The notes: generated by a model from the letters alone, not told the origin. Shown: positions 16,608 to 25,502, counted from the stretch's first letter. The stretch is DNA of 64,000 nucleotides from Ardenticatenales bacterium (GCA_020634515.1 JACKBL010000003.1:186001-250000); one strand, 5' to 3'. Program-made: numbers and translations.

Positions 16608-18527
16608 ATGAACACCCCGGAAACCCTCCCCCAACATTTCCTGCGACTTGTCCACCAATACGGGGACAAGAAAGTCGCCCTGCGCCAGAAAGAATTCGGC
16701 ATCTGGCAGGAATTCAACTGGCAGCAATCCTACGAAAACGTGCGCGATTTCGCCCTCGGCCTGATCGCCCTGGGCATGCAGCGCGGCGACCACGTCGCCA
16801 CGGTCGGTGACAACGACCGCCAATATCTCTGGGGGTATCTGGGCTTGCTGGCGGCGGGCGGCGTTCAGGTAGGCCTATTCACCGACGCCATCAGCAGCGA
16901 AATCGCCTACATCGTGGACCACAGCGACGCTCGCTTTGTCCTGGCGAAGGACCAGGAGCAGTGCGACAAACTACTGGAAATTCGCGCCGAGATTCCCAAA
17001 GTGGAGCGCGTGATCTACTGGGATGATCGCGGCTTGTGGAATTACGACGAGCCGTGGCTGGTCGCCTTTACGGAGGTGCAGGCATTGGGGCGAGAACTGC
17101 TGGCGCAAGAGCCAGACCGCTTCGAGCAGGAAGTTGCCCTGGGGCGCGGCCAGGACTTATGCATCCTCTGCTACACATCCGGCACGACCGGGTTGCCCAA
17201 AGGGGCCATGCTCACGCACGACAACCTGGTGGTGATCACGCAAGCATTTCAACAGGTAGACGTCCGTTATGATACAGATAACCATGTCAGCCTGCTGCCG
17301 TTGGGCTGGATTGGCGAACACGCGCTGGGCGTGGCTCCCCACGTGATCACGGGCGTGATCATGAACTTCCCCGAAGAACCGGAAACCGTGCGCGAAAACG
17401 TGCGCGAAATCGCGCCGCAGGGTTTGCTCTACAACTCCCGCCTATGGGACAACCTGGTGGGCAACGTACAGGTGCGCATCAACGAATCCTCCTGGCTGAA
17501 TCGGAAGCTGTACGAAACGTTTTTGCCGGTTGGTTACAAAGTCGCCGACCGACGGTTTACCAACGAGCGTCTGGGGCTGGCGACGCGCGCCGCATATCAA
17601 TTGGGCAATTGGCTGGTCTTCGCGCCTATTCGGGATCAGTTGGGGCTGTCCCGCATTCGCTCCGCCTACACCGCCGGGGCCGCCCTCAGCCCGGACGCGA
17701 TGCGTTTCTTCCACGCGCTGGGTATCAATTTGAAGCAGATTTACGGCTCCACGGAAGTGACGGGCGGGGTGACACTGCACCGCGACAACGACATCAAGTT
17801 CGCCAGCGTCGGGCAGCCCGCGCCGGGCATTCCCATGCGCACCTCGGAAGATGGCGAAATCCAGATCGGCGGCCCTACGGTTTTCCAGGGGTACTACAAA
17901 AACCCGGAAAAAACGGCGGAGGCGCTGCTGGTGGATGCGGATGGCGCGCGCTGGTTCCGCACCGGGGATGCGGGCTACATTGATGAAGACGGCCACATCA
18001 TTTACCTGGACCGTGTCAAGGACATGATCACGCTCTCCAATGGGGAGCGATTTTCGCCACAGTTCATTGAGGGGCGGCTGAAGTTCAGCCCCTACGTGCG
18101 CGACGTAATGGCCATTGGGGACCGGACGCGGGATTACGTGACGGCCCTGGTGATTATTGATTTCGCCAACGTGGGCAACTGGGCGGAGCGCAGCGGCATT
18201 GGATACACCACTTTTACGGACCTATCGCAGAAGCCGCAGGTATATGAACTGGTGCTGAAAGCGGTGCAGGGCGTTAACGAGAATTTGCCGCCGCAAGGTC
18301 GGATTCGCCGCTACGTGCTGCTACATAAGGAATTCGATGCGGATGAGGCGGAGATGACGCGGTCGCGCAAGCTGCGTCGTGGTGTCCTGTATGATCGCTA
18401 CCAGGCGATTATTGAGGCGATGTATGCCAATAAGGAGAGCCTGGTGGTGCGCGCGCCGGTGCGGTATCAGGATGGCAGCGAGGGTTTTATTGAGACGTCG
18501 CTGCGCATTGCCACCGCCGTGGCGTAA
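16608..18527 (+). CDS. Long-chain acyl-CoA synthetase (AMP-forming), FadD15-like
   Basis: Encodes 639 residues of the ANL superfamily. The phosphate-binding loop YTSGTTGLPKGAML starts near residue 190, the adenine motif is QIYGSTEVTGG, and the hinge region reads WFRTGDAGYIDEDGHIIYLDRVKDM. Length and order match class of FACL/FadD15-type synthetases that activate fatty or other carboxylic acids with ATP and CoA. It is embedded in the Liv transporter cluster, so it probably acts on the imported substrate. The lysine of the C-terminal catalytic motif appears as SRKLRRG. No clear ribosome-binding site precedes ATG 16608. Confidence 0.88.
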   Translation: MNTPETLPQHFLRLVHQYGDKKVALRQKEFGIWQEFNWQQSYENVRDFALGLIALGMQRGDHVATVGDNDRQYLWGYLGLLAAGGVQVGLFTDAISSEIAYIVDHSDARFVLAKDQEQCDKLLEIRAEIPKVERVIYWDDRGLWNYDEPWLVAFTEVQALGRELLAQEPDRFEQEVALGRGQDLCILCYTSGTTGLPKGAMLTHDNLVVITQAFQQVDVRYDTDNHVSLLPLGWIGEHALGVAPHVITGVIMNFPEEPETVRENVREIAPQGLLYNSRLWDNLVGNVQVRINESSWLNRKLYETFLPVGYKVADRRFTNERLGLATRAAYQLGNWLVFAPIRDQLGLSRIRSAYTAGAALSPDAMRFFHALGINLKQIYGSTEVTGGVTLHRDNDIKFASVGQPAPGIPMRTSEDGEIQIGGPTVFQGYYKNPEKTAEALLVDADGARWFRTGDAGYIDEDGHIIYLDRVKDMITLSNGERFSPQFIEGRLKFSPYVRDVMAIGDRTRDYVTALVIIDFANVGNWAERSGIGYTTFTDLSQKPQVYELVLKAVQGVNENLPPQGRIRRYVLLHKEFDADEAEMTRSRKLRRGVLYDRYQAIIEAMYANKESLVVRAPVRYQDGSEGFIETSLRIATAVA

Positions 18528-18594
18528 ATGAGGCAAGGGAGGAACGATGTTCCTCCATTCAGATTCGTGAGCGTCCAGAATTTAGTCCTCCCCA

Positions 18595-18627
18595 AGATCG
18601 ATTCATTCCTGGAGAATGAACCAATCT
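18595..18627. repeat. Repeat family D (AGAT.GATTCATTC...GAATGAACCAATCT)
   Basis: A near-perfect hairpin of about 14 bp with a short CCTGGA-type loop, between the synthetase gene and livH. Close copies lie at 19879-19911 and 63544-63576; single arms lie at about 8471, 6863 and 35452. The surrounding gap (18528-18671) has nothing else recognisable. Confidence 0.85.
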
Positions 18628-18671
18628 GAAAAGGGAAGTTATTTGGGGACGGTCACTTTAGGAAAGAAGGC

Positions 18672-19703
18672 ATGAACTGGCAGCTTCTCCCCCAATTCGC
18701 GGTAACGGGCTTGTTGAGTGGCGGACCCATCGCCCTGATTGCGTTAGGGCTGGTGCTTATTTACAAGTCCTCGGAGATTTTCAACTTCGCGCATGGGCAG
18801 ATGCTCCTGATTGGGGCGATGGCGACGTGGTGGTATTCCTCGGAGAATGCGCTGGGGCGGATTTTGCCGGGAGACGAGAATTTTCTGCCGCGGATTGGGC
18901 TGGCGATTGTGCTGGCGCTGTTGACGTCGATTGTGTTGGGGCTGGTGATTGAGCGGTTGGCGCTGCGACCGATGACGGGGCAGCCGCTGCTGTCGATTAT
19001 TTTGATGACGCTGGCGTTGAGCCAGGTCCTGCAAGGGTTGACGATTCTGACGTTTGGGCCGACGCAACGGAATTTTCCGGTGCTGTTTTCGACGTCGAAT
19101 CCGTATCGCATTACGCTGCCGCTGGCACAAAATGCCGGCACTGTTGCCAACTGTCATTTCGCGTTCGGAGGAGACCCCCAACCCGGCTGCCTCATCGTCA
19201 TCCTGCGCCAGGACCTCTTCTGGTCCTTCATGGTGGCCATGGCCTGCGTCGTGCTCCTGTACGTCTTCTTCCAGTACACGCGCACGGGCCTTTCCATGCG
19301 GGCGACGGCGGAAAACCATGAAACCGCGCAGGCAGTAGGCATTCGCATCAACCGCGTGTTTGGTTTTTCCTGGGCCATTGCCGGCATCATCGCCACCATC
19401 GGCGGTATCCTCATCGCCACCGCCAGCGGCCTCGACCTCAGCCTGCCCATCGTCGTCCTTGCCGCCTTCCCCGCCGTCCTCCTCGGCGGCCTGGAATCCA
19501 TCCCCGGAGCCGTCATCGGCGGCCTGATCATCGGCCTGTTTCAGGGCATCGTCGCCCTGCCCAACAACGACTTCTTCCTCGGCGCGGAGGCGGCCCAGGC
19601 CATCCGCAACTCCAAGGAAATCGTCCCTTACATCATTCTCCTAATCGTCCTCGTGATTCGCCCGGACGGTCTGTTTGGGCAGAAGCGGATTGAGCGGATT
19701 TAG
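18672..19703 (+). CDS. livH: Branched-chain-type ABC transporter permease LivH
   Basis: Encodes 343 residues with about eight membrane helices. Family marks are GPIALIALGLVLIYKSSEIFNFAHG near the start, the EAA-like block TAENHETAQAVGI, and the GGLESIPGAVIGGLIIG end segment. It forms half of the transmembrane channel with LivM. The predicted outer loop after the fourth helix carries a two-cysteine segment (C161-x11-C173). The local G/C skew flips abruptly at the TGCCGGCA at 19133, inside this loop. The start is preceded by GAAAGAAGG with tight spacing. Confidence 0.92.
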   Translation: MNWQLLPQFAVTGLLSGGPIALIALGLVLIYKSSEIFNFAHGQMLLIGAMATWWYSSENALGRILPGDENFLPRIGLAIVLALLTSIVLGLVIERLALRPMTGQPLLSIILMTLALSQVLQGLTILTFGPTQRNFPVLFSTSNPYRITLPLAQNAGTVANCHFAFGGDPQPGCLIVILRQDLFWSFMVAMACVVLLYVFFQYTRTGLSMRATAENHETAQAVGIRINRVFGFSWAIAGIIATIGGILIATASGLDLSLPIVVLAAFPAVLLGGLESIPGAVIGGLIIGLFQGIVALPNNDFFLGAEAAQAIRNSKEIVPYIILLIVLVIRPDGLFGQKRIERI

Positions 19704-19791
19704 GGCGAAAGGCGGATGTTTGAAGGCAGAAGGGAACGACTTGGCCCGTTGCCTGAGCCGGCCGAAGACATGGGCTTCGACAATTTAAAGA

Positions 19792-19911
19792 TTGACTCTA
19801 CTGAAAAAAGGCCAAAAACCGGGTTTTTACACATTTCGGCCGGACACTCGAAAAACCCGGTTTTTTCAGTGAACTCAAAGATTGGTTCATTCTTGGAGAA
19901 TAAACCAATCT
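19792..19911. repeat. Repeat family C copy 1 followed by family D copy
   Basis: Family C (19792-19873) reads TTGACTCTACTGAAAAAAGG, then CCGGGTTTTTACACAT and a spacer, then AAAAACCCGGTTTTTTCAGTGAA. CTGAAAAAA pairs with TTTTTTCAG and CCGGGTTTTT with AAAAACCCGG. A near-identical copy lies at 33267-33363. Family D (19879-19911) follows at once. Both could form terminator-like hairpins inside the Liv cluster. Confidence 0.88.
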
Positions 19912-19933
19912 AAAAAGGTAAAGAGAGCTGTTT

Positions 19934-21058
19934 ATGGCTGTTTCCAGACCCGCGGGCGACTTTGACCGCCGATATGAACAAGACATGGCCGTACTGCGGC
20001 AACGCTGGCAGTATGTGGTGCTGTTCCTTTGCCTGGTCGCACTCTACACCCTGCCCCTCTACGGCAGCGGCACAGTCATCTCCCTGGTCAACCGCATCGG
20101 CATTTTCATCATCGCCGTGCAGGGGCTAAACATTCTCACCGGTTACACGGGCCAGATTTCTCTGGGGCAGGCGGCGTTTATGACCGTGGGCGGGTATGTG
20201 TCCGCGCTGTTGGTGGGAAACCTCGGTTGGAGTTTCTTCCTGGCGCTGCCCGTGGCCGGGCTGGTGGCCGGGCTGGTGGGGCTGCTGTTTGGCCTGCCTT
20301 CGCTGCGCGTGAAGGGCTTTTACCTGGTGATGGCCACGCTCGGGGCGCAGTTCATTATCCCCTGGTTTGCGCGCAACTCATTCAAGGACGTCCTCAACGG
20401 GGCGCAAGGAATCAATGTGGCCATCGTCAGCTTGAAAATCCCCGTTATTGCCAATTCTTGCTTGTTGGGCACAACGTACAAGGCGGACGCAAATGCCTGC
20501 TTTTTCAGCTTCGGCGAACCCAGTTCTTTCCTTTTGATTACGCTGACGGTGCTGATGATCACCACAATTGCCACGCATAATATCTCGCGCAGCCGTTTTG
20601 GGCGGGCGCTGGTGTCCGTGCGGGATAATGACCTGGCGGCGGAGTTGTTGGGGATCAATTTATTCACGTATAAGCTACGCGCGTTCTTTTTGGCGGCGGT
20701 TTATGCCGGCATTGCCGGCGCCCTCCTCGCCCACAACCTCCGCTTCATCAACTCCGAAACCGTCAACCTCACCAGCTCCGTCCTCATGCTGGGTATGCTC
20801 GTCGTCGGCGGCCTGGGGACCAGCGTCGGCCCCTTCTTCGGCGTCACCCTCGTCCTCCTCATCGAAGAGGCCGTCGTCATCATCACCCCCATCCTCATTG
20901 ACCTCATTCCGGCCATCGAAGGAACCGCCACCGCCGCCCTCCGCCCCCTCATTTTTGGCCTGGCGCTGATGCTGTTTCTTGTCTTCGAGCCGCGCGGCCT
21001 CGCCTACCGCTGGCAGCTCATCAAAGCCGCCTGGCGGCTGCGGCCCTTTGCGCACTAA
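19934..21058 (+). CDS. livM: Branched-chain-type ABC transporter permease LivM
   Basis: Encodes 374 residues. After a cytosolic N-terminus the protein has about ten membrane helices, with the LivM marks GLNILTGYTGQISLGQAAFMTVGGY and the EAA-like VRDNDLAAELLGINLFTYKL. It pairs with LivH. A predicted outer loop has cysteines C176 and C189 (x12), resembling the two-cysteine loop of LivH and possibly forming a disulfide. The stop codon overlaps the first bases of a family-E repeat, so the repeat sits exactly at the gene end. Confidence 0.92.
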   Translation: MAVSRPAGDFDRRYEQDMAVLRQRWQYVVLFLCLVALYTLPLYGSGTVISLVNRIGIFIIAVQGLNILTGYTGQISLGQAAFMTVGGYVSALLVGNLGWSFFLALPVAGLVAGLVGLLFGLPSLRVKGFYLVMATLGAQFIIPWFARNSFKDVLNGAQGINVAIVSLKIPVIANSCLLGTTYKADANACFFSFGEPSSFLLITLTVLMITTIATHNISRSRFGRALVSVRDNDLAAELLGINLFTYKLRAFFLAAVYAGIAGALLAHNLRFINSETVNLTSSVLMLGMLVVGGLGTSVGPFFGVTLVLLIEEAVVIITPILIDLIPAIEGTATAALRPLIFGLALMLFLVFEPRGLAYRWQLIKAAWRLRPFAH

Positions 21059-21151
21059 GTAACCGTCCGAAAATAACTTCACGTTTTCATCGGACGGTTA
21101 CTAACAAGCTGTTCGCACAATTCCACTAGCTTAATTGCGAACAGCCACTAA
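21057..21151. repeat. Repeat family E, copy 2 (two adjoining palindromes)
   Basis: First palindrome: AGTAACCGTCCG...CGGACGGTTACT (21057-21102). Second: GCTGTTCGCACAATTCC...TTAATTGCGAACAGCC (21109-21146). The same pair, in the opposite order and partly duplicated, is at 56340-56477. The element lies between livM and the substrate-binding protein gene. Confidence 0.8.
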
Positions 21152-21273
21152 GGAGGTGAGTGCCTGACACCCTTTTAACCCAACCCCTACCCAGACATTT
21201 TTCAGGAAATCATGCAGCAAAATCCGTGGTCTGCAATCGAACGAGCAGCCACGAAATCTTGAGGAGAAGAGAC

Positions 21274-23073
21274 ATGCTTAAACGAATGCGAATTCTGGTA
21301 ATTATCATTCTTTTGCTGGGTGTTATGGTTGCGTGCAGCAGCCCGGCGGCGGAACCAACCGCCACACCCGCGCCGGTTCCCACGGAAGCCCCCATGGAAG
21401 AGCCAACGGAAGCCCCTATGGAAGAGCCGACGGAAGCGCCCATGGAAGAACCCACGGAAGCCCCCATGGAAGAACCCACGGAAGCGCCGACCGAGGAACC
21501 GATGATGGACACCTCCACGATGACCATCGCGGAAATCGCCGCGGCGGATCCGGAATTCTCCATGCTGGCGGAAGCGGTGACGGCGGCGGGCCTGGCGGAT
21601 ACGCTCGGCGGCGGCGAATTCACCGTGTTCGCGCCGACCAACGCTGCTTTTGAGGCGATGGGCGGGGCCGCCGCGGATGCCGACACCCTGCTCTACCATG
21701 TGGTGGCCGGCACAGTGACCTCCGCTGATGTGGTCGGCTTGAGCTACGCGCCGACGATGCTGGAAGGCCGCAACCTCAGCATTGACGTGCGCGATGGCGG
21801 CGTGGTGATCAATGGTGAGGCGAATGTGGTGATGGCGGATGTGCCGGCATCTAACGGCATCATCCACGTCATCGATCACGTCCTCACGCCCCGCACCCTC
21901 ACCTTCTATCACTTTGGCGACCTGTCTGGTCCGCTTGCCGGCATCACCGCCCCCCTCGTCACCGGTTTCAACGACGCCGTCGCCGCCGCCAACGCCGGTC
22001 GTGGCATCTATGGGGCCACCATCAACCTGGAATTCACCGACACCCAGAGCAGCGTGGACGCCGCCGTGGCCGCCTATGACCGCTACACCAGCGAAGACGA
22101 CAACGTCCTCATGATGTTCACCTACGGCTCCGGTGACGGCGAAGCCCTGGCCAGCCGCTTCCGCGAAGACAAAATCCCCAACCTGGCCGCCGGCCTCAGC
22201 TCGGTCGCCTTCTACGGCCCCGATTCCGGCTACACCTTCGGCTATGCCCCCATCTACCCCGAACAGTTCGGCCTCTTCCTGGACTACATCGCGGCCAACT
22301 GGGACGCGGTGAAACCGGCGGGCGCCGGGGACGAAATCAACCTGGCCTACATCAGTTGGCCCACCGCCTACGGGCAGGGCGCGCTCACGCCGGAAAGCCG
22401 CGCTTACGCGGAATCCCTGGGCGTGACCATTGTCGCCGAGGAACTGATCGATCCCACCCCCACCGCGGATGCCTCGACGGCCATCCTCAACGCGCAGGCC
22501 GCGGGGGCCAACGTCATCTACACGAATACGCTGGCCTTTGGTCCCGCCTCCATCCTCAATGCGTTGGGCGTGCTGGGTCTGCGCCAAAGCTTCCTGGTGG
22601 GCGCGAATAACTGGGCCATGGACCTGGCGACGTATGCTTACCTGAGCGACCCGACGCTGGCCGTGGGCATGATCTCCGCCTTCCCCTATCTGTGGTGGAC
22701 GGACCAGGATAATGCCGGCATCCAGTACATCAGCAAAGTCTTCACCGAAAACGAGCGCCCACCCGAACTACAATCCGTGGGCTACCTCCTCACCTTCGCC
22801 GGCGTGGACCTGGCCGTCAAAGCAGCCGAAAAAGCTATTGACGAAAATGGTTGGGCCAATCTTTCCGGCGAAACCATCACGCAAGGCCTGATTGACCTCG
22901 GTCAGTACAACGTGTTGGACGGCGTCTTCATCGTAGACTTCAGCAACAACAACCGCTCCCCGCGCATGGCCCAGATTCGCCAGATTCAGGGCGGCCCGGA
23001 TGCGTTTGTCGTGCTGCAAGACTTCACCGAAGCCCCATCGCTGCGTCCCGCCGAGACCTTTGAACTGCCGTAA
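21274..23073 (+). CDS. Substrate-binding lipoprotein: FAS1 domain fused to a Leu/Ile/Val-binding (Peripla_BP_6) domain
   Basis: Encodes 599 residues. The signal peptide ends in a lipobox (VMVAC), so the protein is probably lipid-anchored. A linker of near-perfect MEEPTEAP repeats (about 40-75) follows, then a fasciclin/FAS1 domain (about 85-208; FTVFAPTNAAFEAM and GIIHVIDHVLTP are diagnostic), then the periplasmic-binding domain (FYHFGDLSGPLAG onward). FAS1 domains mediate adhesion or ligand contact; their fusion to an ABC receptor is unusual. GAGGAG eight bases upstream sets ATG 21274. It belongs with livH, livM, livF and livG. The ligand is unknown. Confidence 0.88.
   Translation: MLKRMRILVIIILLLGVMVACSSPAAEPTATPAPVPTEAPMEEPTEAPMEEPTEAPMEEPTEAPMEEPTEAPTEEPMMDTSTMTIAEIAAADPEFSMLAEAVTAAGLADTLGGGEFTVFAPTNAAFEAMGGAAADADTLLYHVVAGTVTSADVVGLSYAPTMLEGRNLSIDVRDGGVVINGEANVVMADVPASNGIIHVIDHVLTPRTLTFYHFGDLSGPLAGITAPLVTGFNDAVAAANAGRGIYGATINLEFTDTQSSVDAAVAAYDRYTSEDDNVLMMFTYGSGDGEALASRFREDKIPNLAAGLSSVAFYGPDSGYTFGYAPIYPEQFGLFLDYIAANWDAVKPAGAGDEINLAYISWPTAYGQGALTPESRAYAESLGVTIVAEELIDPTPTADASTAILNAQAAGANVIYTNTLAFGPASILNALGVLGLRQSFLVGANNWAMDLATYAYLSDPTLAVGMISAFPYLWWTDQDNAGIQYISKVFTENERPPELQSVGYLLTFAGVDLAVKAAEKAIDENGWANLSGETITQGLIDLGQYNVLDGVFIVDFSNNNRSPRMAQIRQIQGGPDAFVVLQDFTEAPSLRPAETFELP
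21381..21503 (+). repeat. 24-bp coding tandem repeat (MEEPTEAP)
   Basis: Five imperfect copies of a 24-bp unit encode the acidic, Pro-rich spacer between lipid anchor and FAS1 domain. Differences are mostly at third codon positions. Such arrays vary in length by slippage. Confidence 0.9.
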
Positions 23074-23084
23074 TCTGTGTGTGT

Positions 23085-23211
23085 ACCTTCCTGGAAGCGG
23101 TGAGCTTCCAGGAAGGTCGTGTATGTGTGAGTCTTCCTGAAAACTGTGAGCTTCCAGGAAGGTCGTATGTGTGTATGTACCTTCCTGGAAGCTGCGAGCT
23201 TCCAGGAAGGT
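23085..23211. repeat. Three tandem family-A hairpins between the binding protein and livF
   Basis: Three hairpins (23085-23117, 23133-23163, 23179-23211) each pair CTTCCTGGAAGC-type with GCTTCCAGGAAG-type arms and are separated by GT-rich spacers (TCGTGTATGTGTGAG). They occupy the whole gap between the receptor stop and livF. They could stabilise the upstream mRNA 3' end, as REP elements do between malE and malF; that role is an inference. Confidence 0.88.
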
Positions 23212-23226
23212 TGCTGGACCAGGCCC

Positions 23227-24024
23227 ATGCTAAAAATCAACAACATCGAAGTCATCTACAGCGACGTTATCCTCGTGCTACGCGGCGTCTCCCTGGAAGT
23301 GGGCGAGGGGCAGATTGTGTCCCTCTTGGGGGCCAATGGCGCAGGCAAAACAACGACGTTGAAGGCTATTTCGGGCCTGCTGCTGCGCGAAGATGGCGCA
23401 GTGACGCGGGGCAGCATTGAATTCGAGGGGCAGCGGTTGGATAAAATGCCGGCGGAAGAAATCTCCCGCCTGGGCATCGTCCAGGTCCTTGAAGGTCGCC
23501 GCCTATTCCAACACCTCACCGCCGAAGAAAACCTGCGCACCGGCGCCCTCGTCCACCGCATCAGCGGCAGCGAAATAAGCCGCCGCCTGGACGAGGTCTA
23601 CCACCACTTTCCCCTGCTGCAAAAATTGCGCCACAAAACGGCGGGCTACCTCTCCGGCGGCGAACAGCAGATGGTCGCCATTGGCCGCGCCCTCATGTCC
23701 AAACCCCGCCTCATGTTGCTGGACGAACCCTCTCTAGGGCTGGCCCCTCTCCTGGTGCAGGAAATCTTCGAGATCATACGCAACGTCAACGCCGAATCAG
23801 GCGTTTCCATGCTGGTCGTAGAACAAAACGCCAGCATCGCCCTGCGCACGTCCGAATACGCCTATGTCATGGAAACGGGCCGCATCGTCCTCGACGGCGC
23901 TTCCGCCCAACTCGCCCAAAACGCGGACATCAAGGAGTTCTATCTGGGCCTCACTCAGTTGGGCGAACGCAAGAGCTACCGTGAAGTCAAGCATTACAAA
24001 CGGCGCAAGCGGTGGTTGGGATAA
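23227..24024 (+). CDS. livF: Branched-chain-type ABC transporter ATP-binding protein LivF
   Basis: Encodes 265 residues. Walker A GANGAGKT is at 35-42, the signature is YLSGGEQQMVAIGRAL and Walker B is MLLDEPSLGLAP, all LivF-type, with VVEQNASIAL as H-loop region. The frame is open upstream through the hairpin repeats, but those residues are repeat-derived and ATG 23227 begins the conserved LLKIxNIEV-like start. It runs into the ligase gene after 58 bases. The C-terminus has a short basic tail (KHYKRRKRWLG) beyond the usual LivF end. Confidence 0.92.
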   Translation: MLKINNIEVIYSDVILVLRGVSLEVGEGQIVSLLGANGAGKTTTLKAISGLLLREDGAVTRGSIEFEGQRLDKMPAEEISRLGIVQVLEGRRLFQHLTAEENLRTGALVHRISGSEISRRLDEVYHHFPLLQKLRHKTAGYLSGGEQQMVAIGRALMSKPRLMLLDEPSLGLAPLLVQEIFEIIRNVNAESGVSMLVVEQNASIALRTSEYAYVMETGRIVLDGASAQLAQNADIKEFYLGLTQLGERKSYREVKHYKRRKRWLG

Positions 24025-24082
24025 CGATTTTGATTCACGTCAACAGGACGCACTTACGCGAAGTGCCAGGTGGAGAGAAAAC

Positions 24083-25282
24083 ATGAACGGGTTGGATGAA
24101 CGGATTGCGGCATTGGTGGCGGCAGCGTACCAAAATACGCCTTTGATGCGGCGGCGGCTGGATGAGGCCGGGCTTTCTGCCCATGACATCCGCACGGTTG
24201 CCGATCTCAGCCGCATTCCCGTGCTGCCCAAAGACGAAGTCGTGGCCCTGCAGCAGGCCGACCCACCCTTCGGCGGCATGTTGGGCGTGCCCATGAGCCA
24301 GGTGCGCCACATCTTCTTCTCTCCCGGCCCGATTTACGAACCGGATGCGGGGGATGATGATTCGCTCGTGGGCATGGCGCGTCTGGCGCTGGCGCAAAGC
24401 GGTTTTACGCCGGATGACGTGGTATTGAATACGCTTTCGTATCATCTTGTGCCGGCAGGTCTCCTGCTGGATCAGGCGCTCGTTTCCCTGGGCTGCACCG
24501 TCGTCCCCGGCGGCATCGGCAACAGCGATTTGCAGCTCAAAATGATGGCCGACCTGGGCGTAACCGGTTACGTGGGCACGCCCAGCTTCCTCAGCGCCCT
24601 GCTGCAAAAAACGGCGGAAATGGGGCACGACTTCGCCGGCCAGTACCAACTGCGCAAAGCGTTCCTCACTGCCGAACCCCTCTCCGCCGCCGCCCGCCAG
24701 ACCTTCACGGAAACCTACAACCTCACCGTGGGCAATGCGTATGCCACCGCCGAGCTTGGCTTCCTGGCGCTGAACACGGAAGGGGGGCTGGCCATGCGCC
24801 TGCTGCCGGAACCCATTATCCAGATCGTGGACCCGGAAACGGGCGACAACGTGGGCGCGGGCGAAGTGGGCGAAGTGGTGGTGACGAATTTCAGCCACGC
24901 TTACCCGCTCATCCGCCTGGGCACGGGGGATATGGCCGTCAATGTGGACCCCAATCCGGGGGCCAGCAGTCAGGCGGAGCGGTCAATCATGTTGGTGGGC
25001 CGCCGGGGGGAGGCGGTGAAGATTCGGGGGATGTTTGTGCATCCGAATCAGCTTCGTTTTGCGGCGGCGCAGGTGGGGTATTATGCCGGCATTCAAGGCA
25101 TCGTCACCCGTCCTGATTCGCGCGATCATTTTCTCGTCCGCGTCGTGGGAACCGGCGACGAAGCAGTCGCCGCCCACCTGCAAGAAGCCATTCGCCAGGT
25201 CTGCCGCGTCCGTGTGGATGAAGTCCAATTCGTCACCGCCATCGACGGTCCCGGCATGATAGATCGGCGACACTGGGACTGA
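24083..25282 (+). CDS. Phenylacetate-CoA ligase-like AMP-binding protein with an altered phosphate loop
   Basis: Encodes 399 residues similar to PaaK: the N-terminal block AAYQNTPLMRRRLDEAGLS and RIPVLPKDEVV, the central GVTGYVGTPSFLSALLQ, the YATAELGFL adenine motif and IRLGTGDMA. The canonical SSGTTG loop is replaced by FFSPGPIYEP, so ATP binding may be changed. ATG 24083 has GGAG about seven bases upstream; the open frame upstream is a livF shadow. Position behind livF suggests CoA activation of the imported acid, or a regulatory or degenerate ligase. Known Chloroflexota relatives of this type are named phenylacetate-CoA ligase family. Confidence 0.75.
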   Translation: MNGLDERIAALVAAAYQNTPLMRRRLDEAGLSAHDIRTVADLSRIPVLPKDEVVALQQADPPFGGMLGVPMSQVRHIFFSPGPIYEPDAGDDDSLVGMARLALAQSGFTPDDVVLNTLSYHLVPAGLLLDQALVSLGCTVVPGGIGNSDLQLKMMADLGVTGYVGTPSFLSALLQKTAEMGHDFAGQYQLRKAFLTAEPLSAAARQTFTETYNLTVGNAYATAELGFLALNTEGGLAMRLLPEPIIQIVDPETGDNVGAGEVGEVVVTNFSHAYPLIRLGTGDMAVNVDPNPGASSQAERSIMLVGRRGEAVKIRGMFVHPNQLRFAAAQVGYYAGIQGIVTRPDSRDHFLVRVVGTGDEAVAAHLQEAIRQVCRVRVDEVQFVTAIDGPGMIDRRHWD

Positions 25283-25353
25283 TCTCCCCCTCCTTTTCCG
25301 CATCCCCACACAAAGACGGCGCACTTCCCCGCGCGCCATATCCCCCTGCTTTC

Positions 25354-25382
25354 TTTTGCTTTGCCCGCGATTGCCCTATAAT
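25354..25382 (+). promoter_or_regulatory. Possible promoter for the GT2 gene
   Basis: A perfect TATAAT (25377-25382) with a weak -35 (TTTTGC, 25354-25359, 17-base spacer) lies about 120 bases before the GT2 start. A further TACAAT (25473-25478) is closer. Neither has a strong -35. Confidence 0.35.
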
Positions 25383-25502
25383 ACCCGCCGTGCTCGTGCG
25401 GCAGGTGCAACACACTGGCCATGGCACCACACACAAGAATGCCGTTTTGTAAATGCGTCACCCCGCTGACGGTACAATAGTCACACCCTGGAACAAGAAT
25501 AG

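Noticed and set aside
21202..22587. 461-codon minus-strand frame across the receptor gene
   Set aside because: Gly/His/Arg-rich shadow of the FAS1-receptor gene; no ribosome-binding site or recognisable domain.
23146..23226. N-terminal extension of livF
   Set aside because: Encoded by the hairpin repeats and not conserved; ATG 23227 begins the family consensus.
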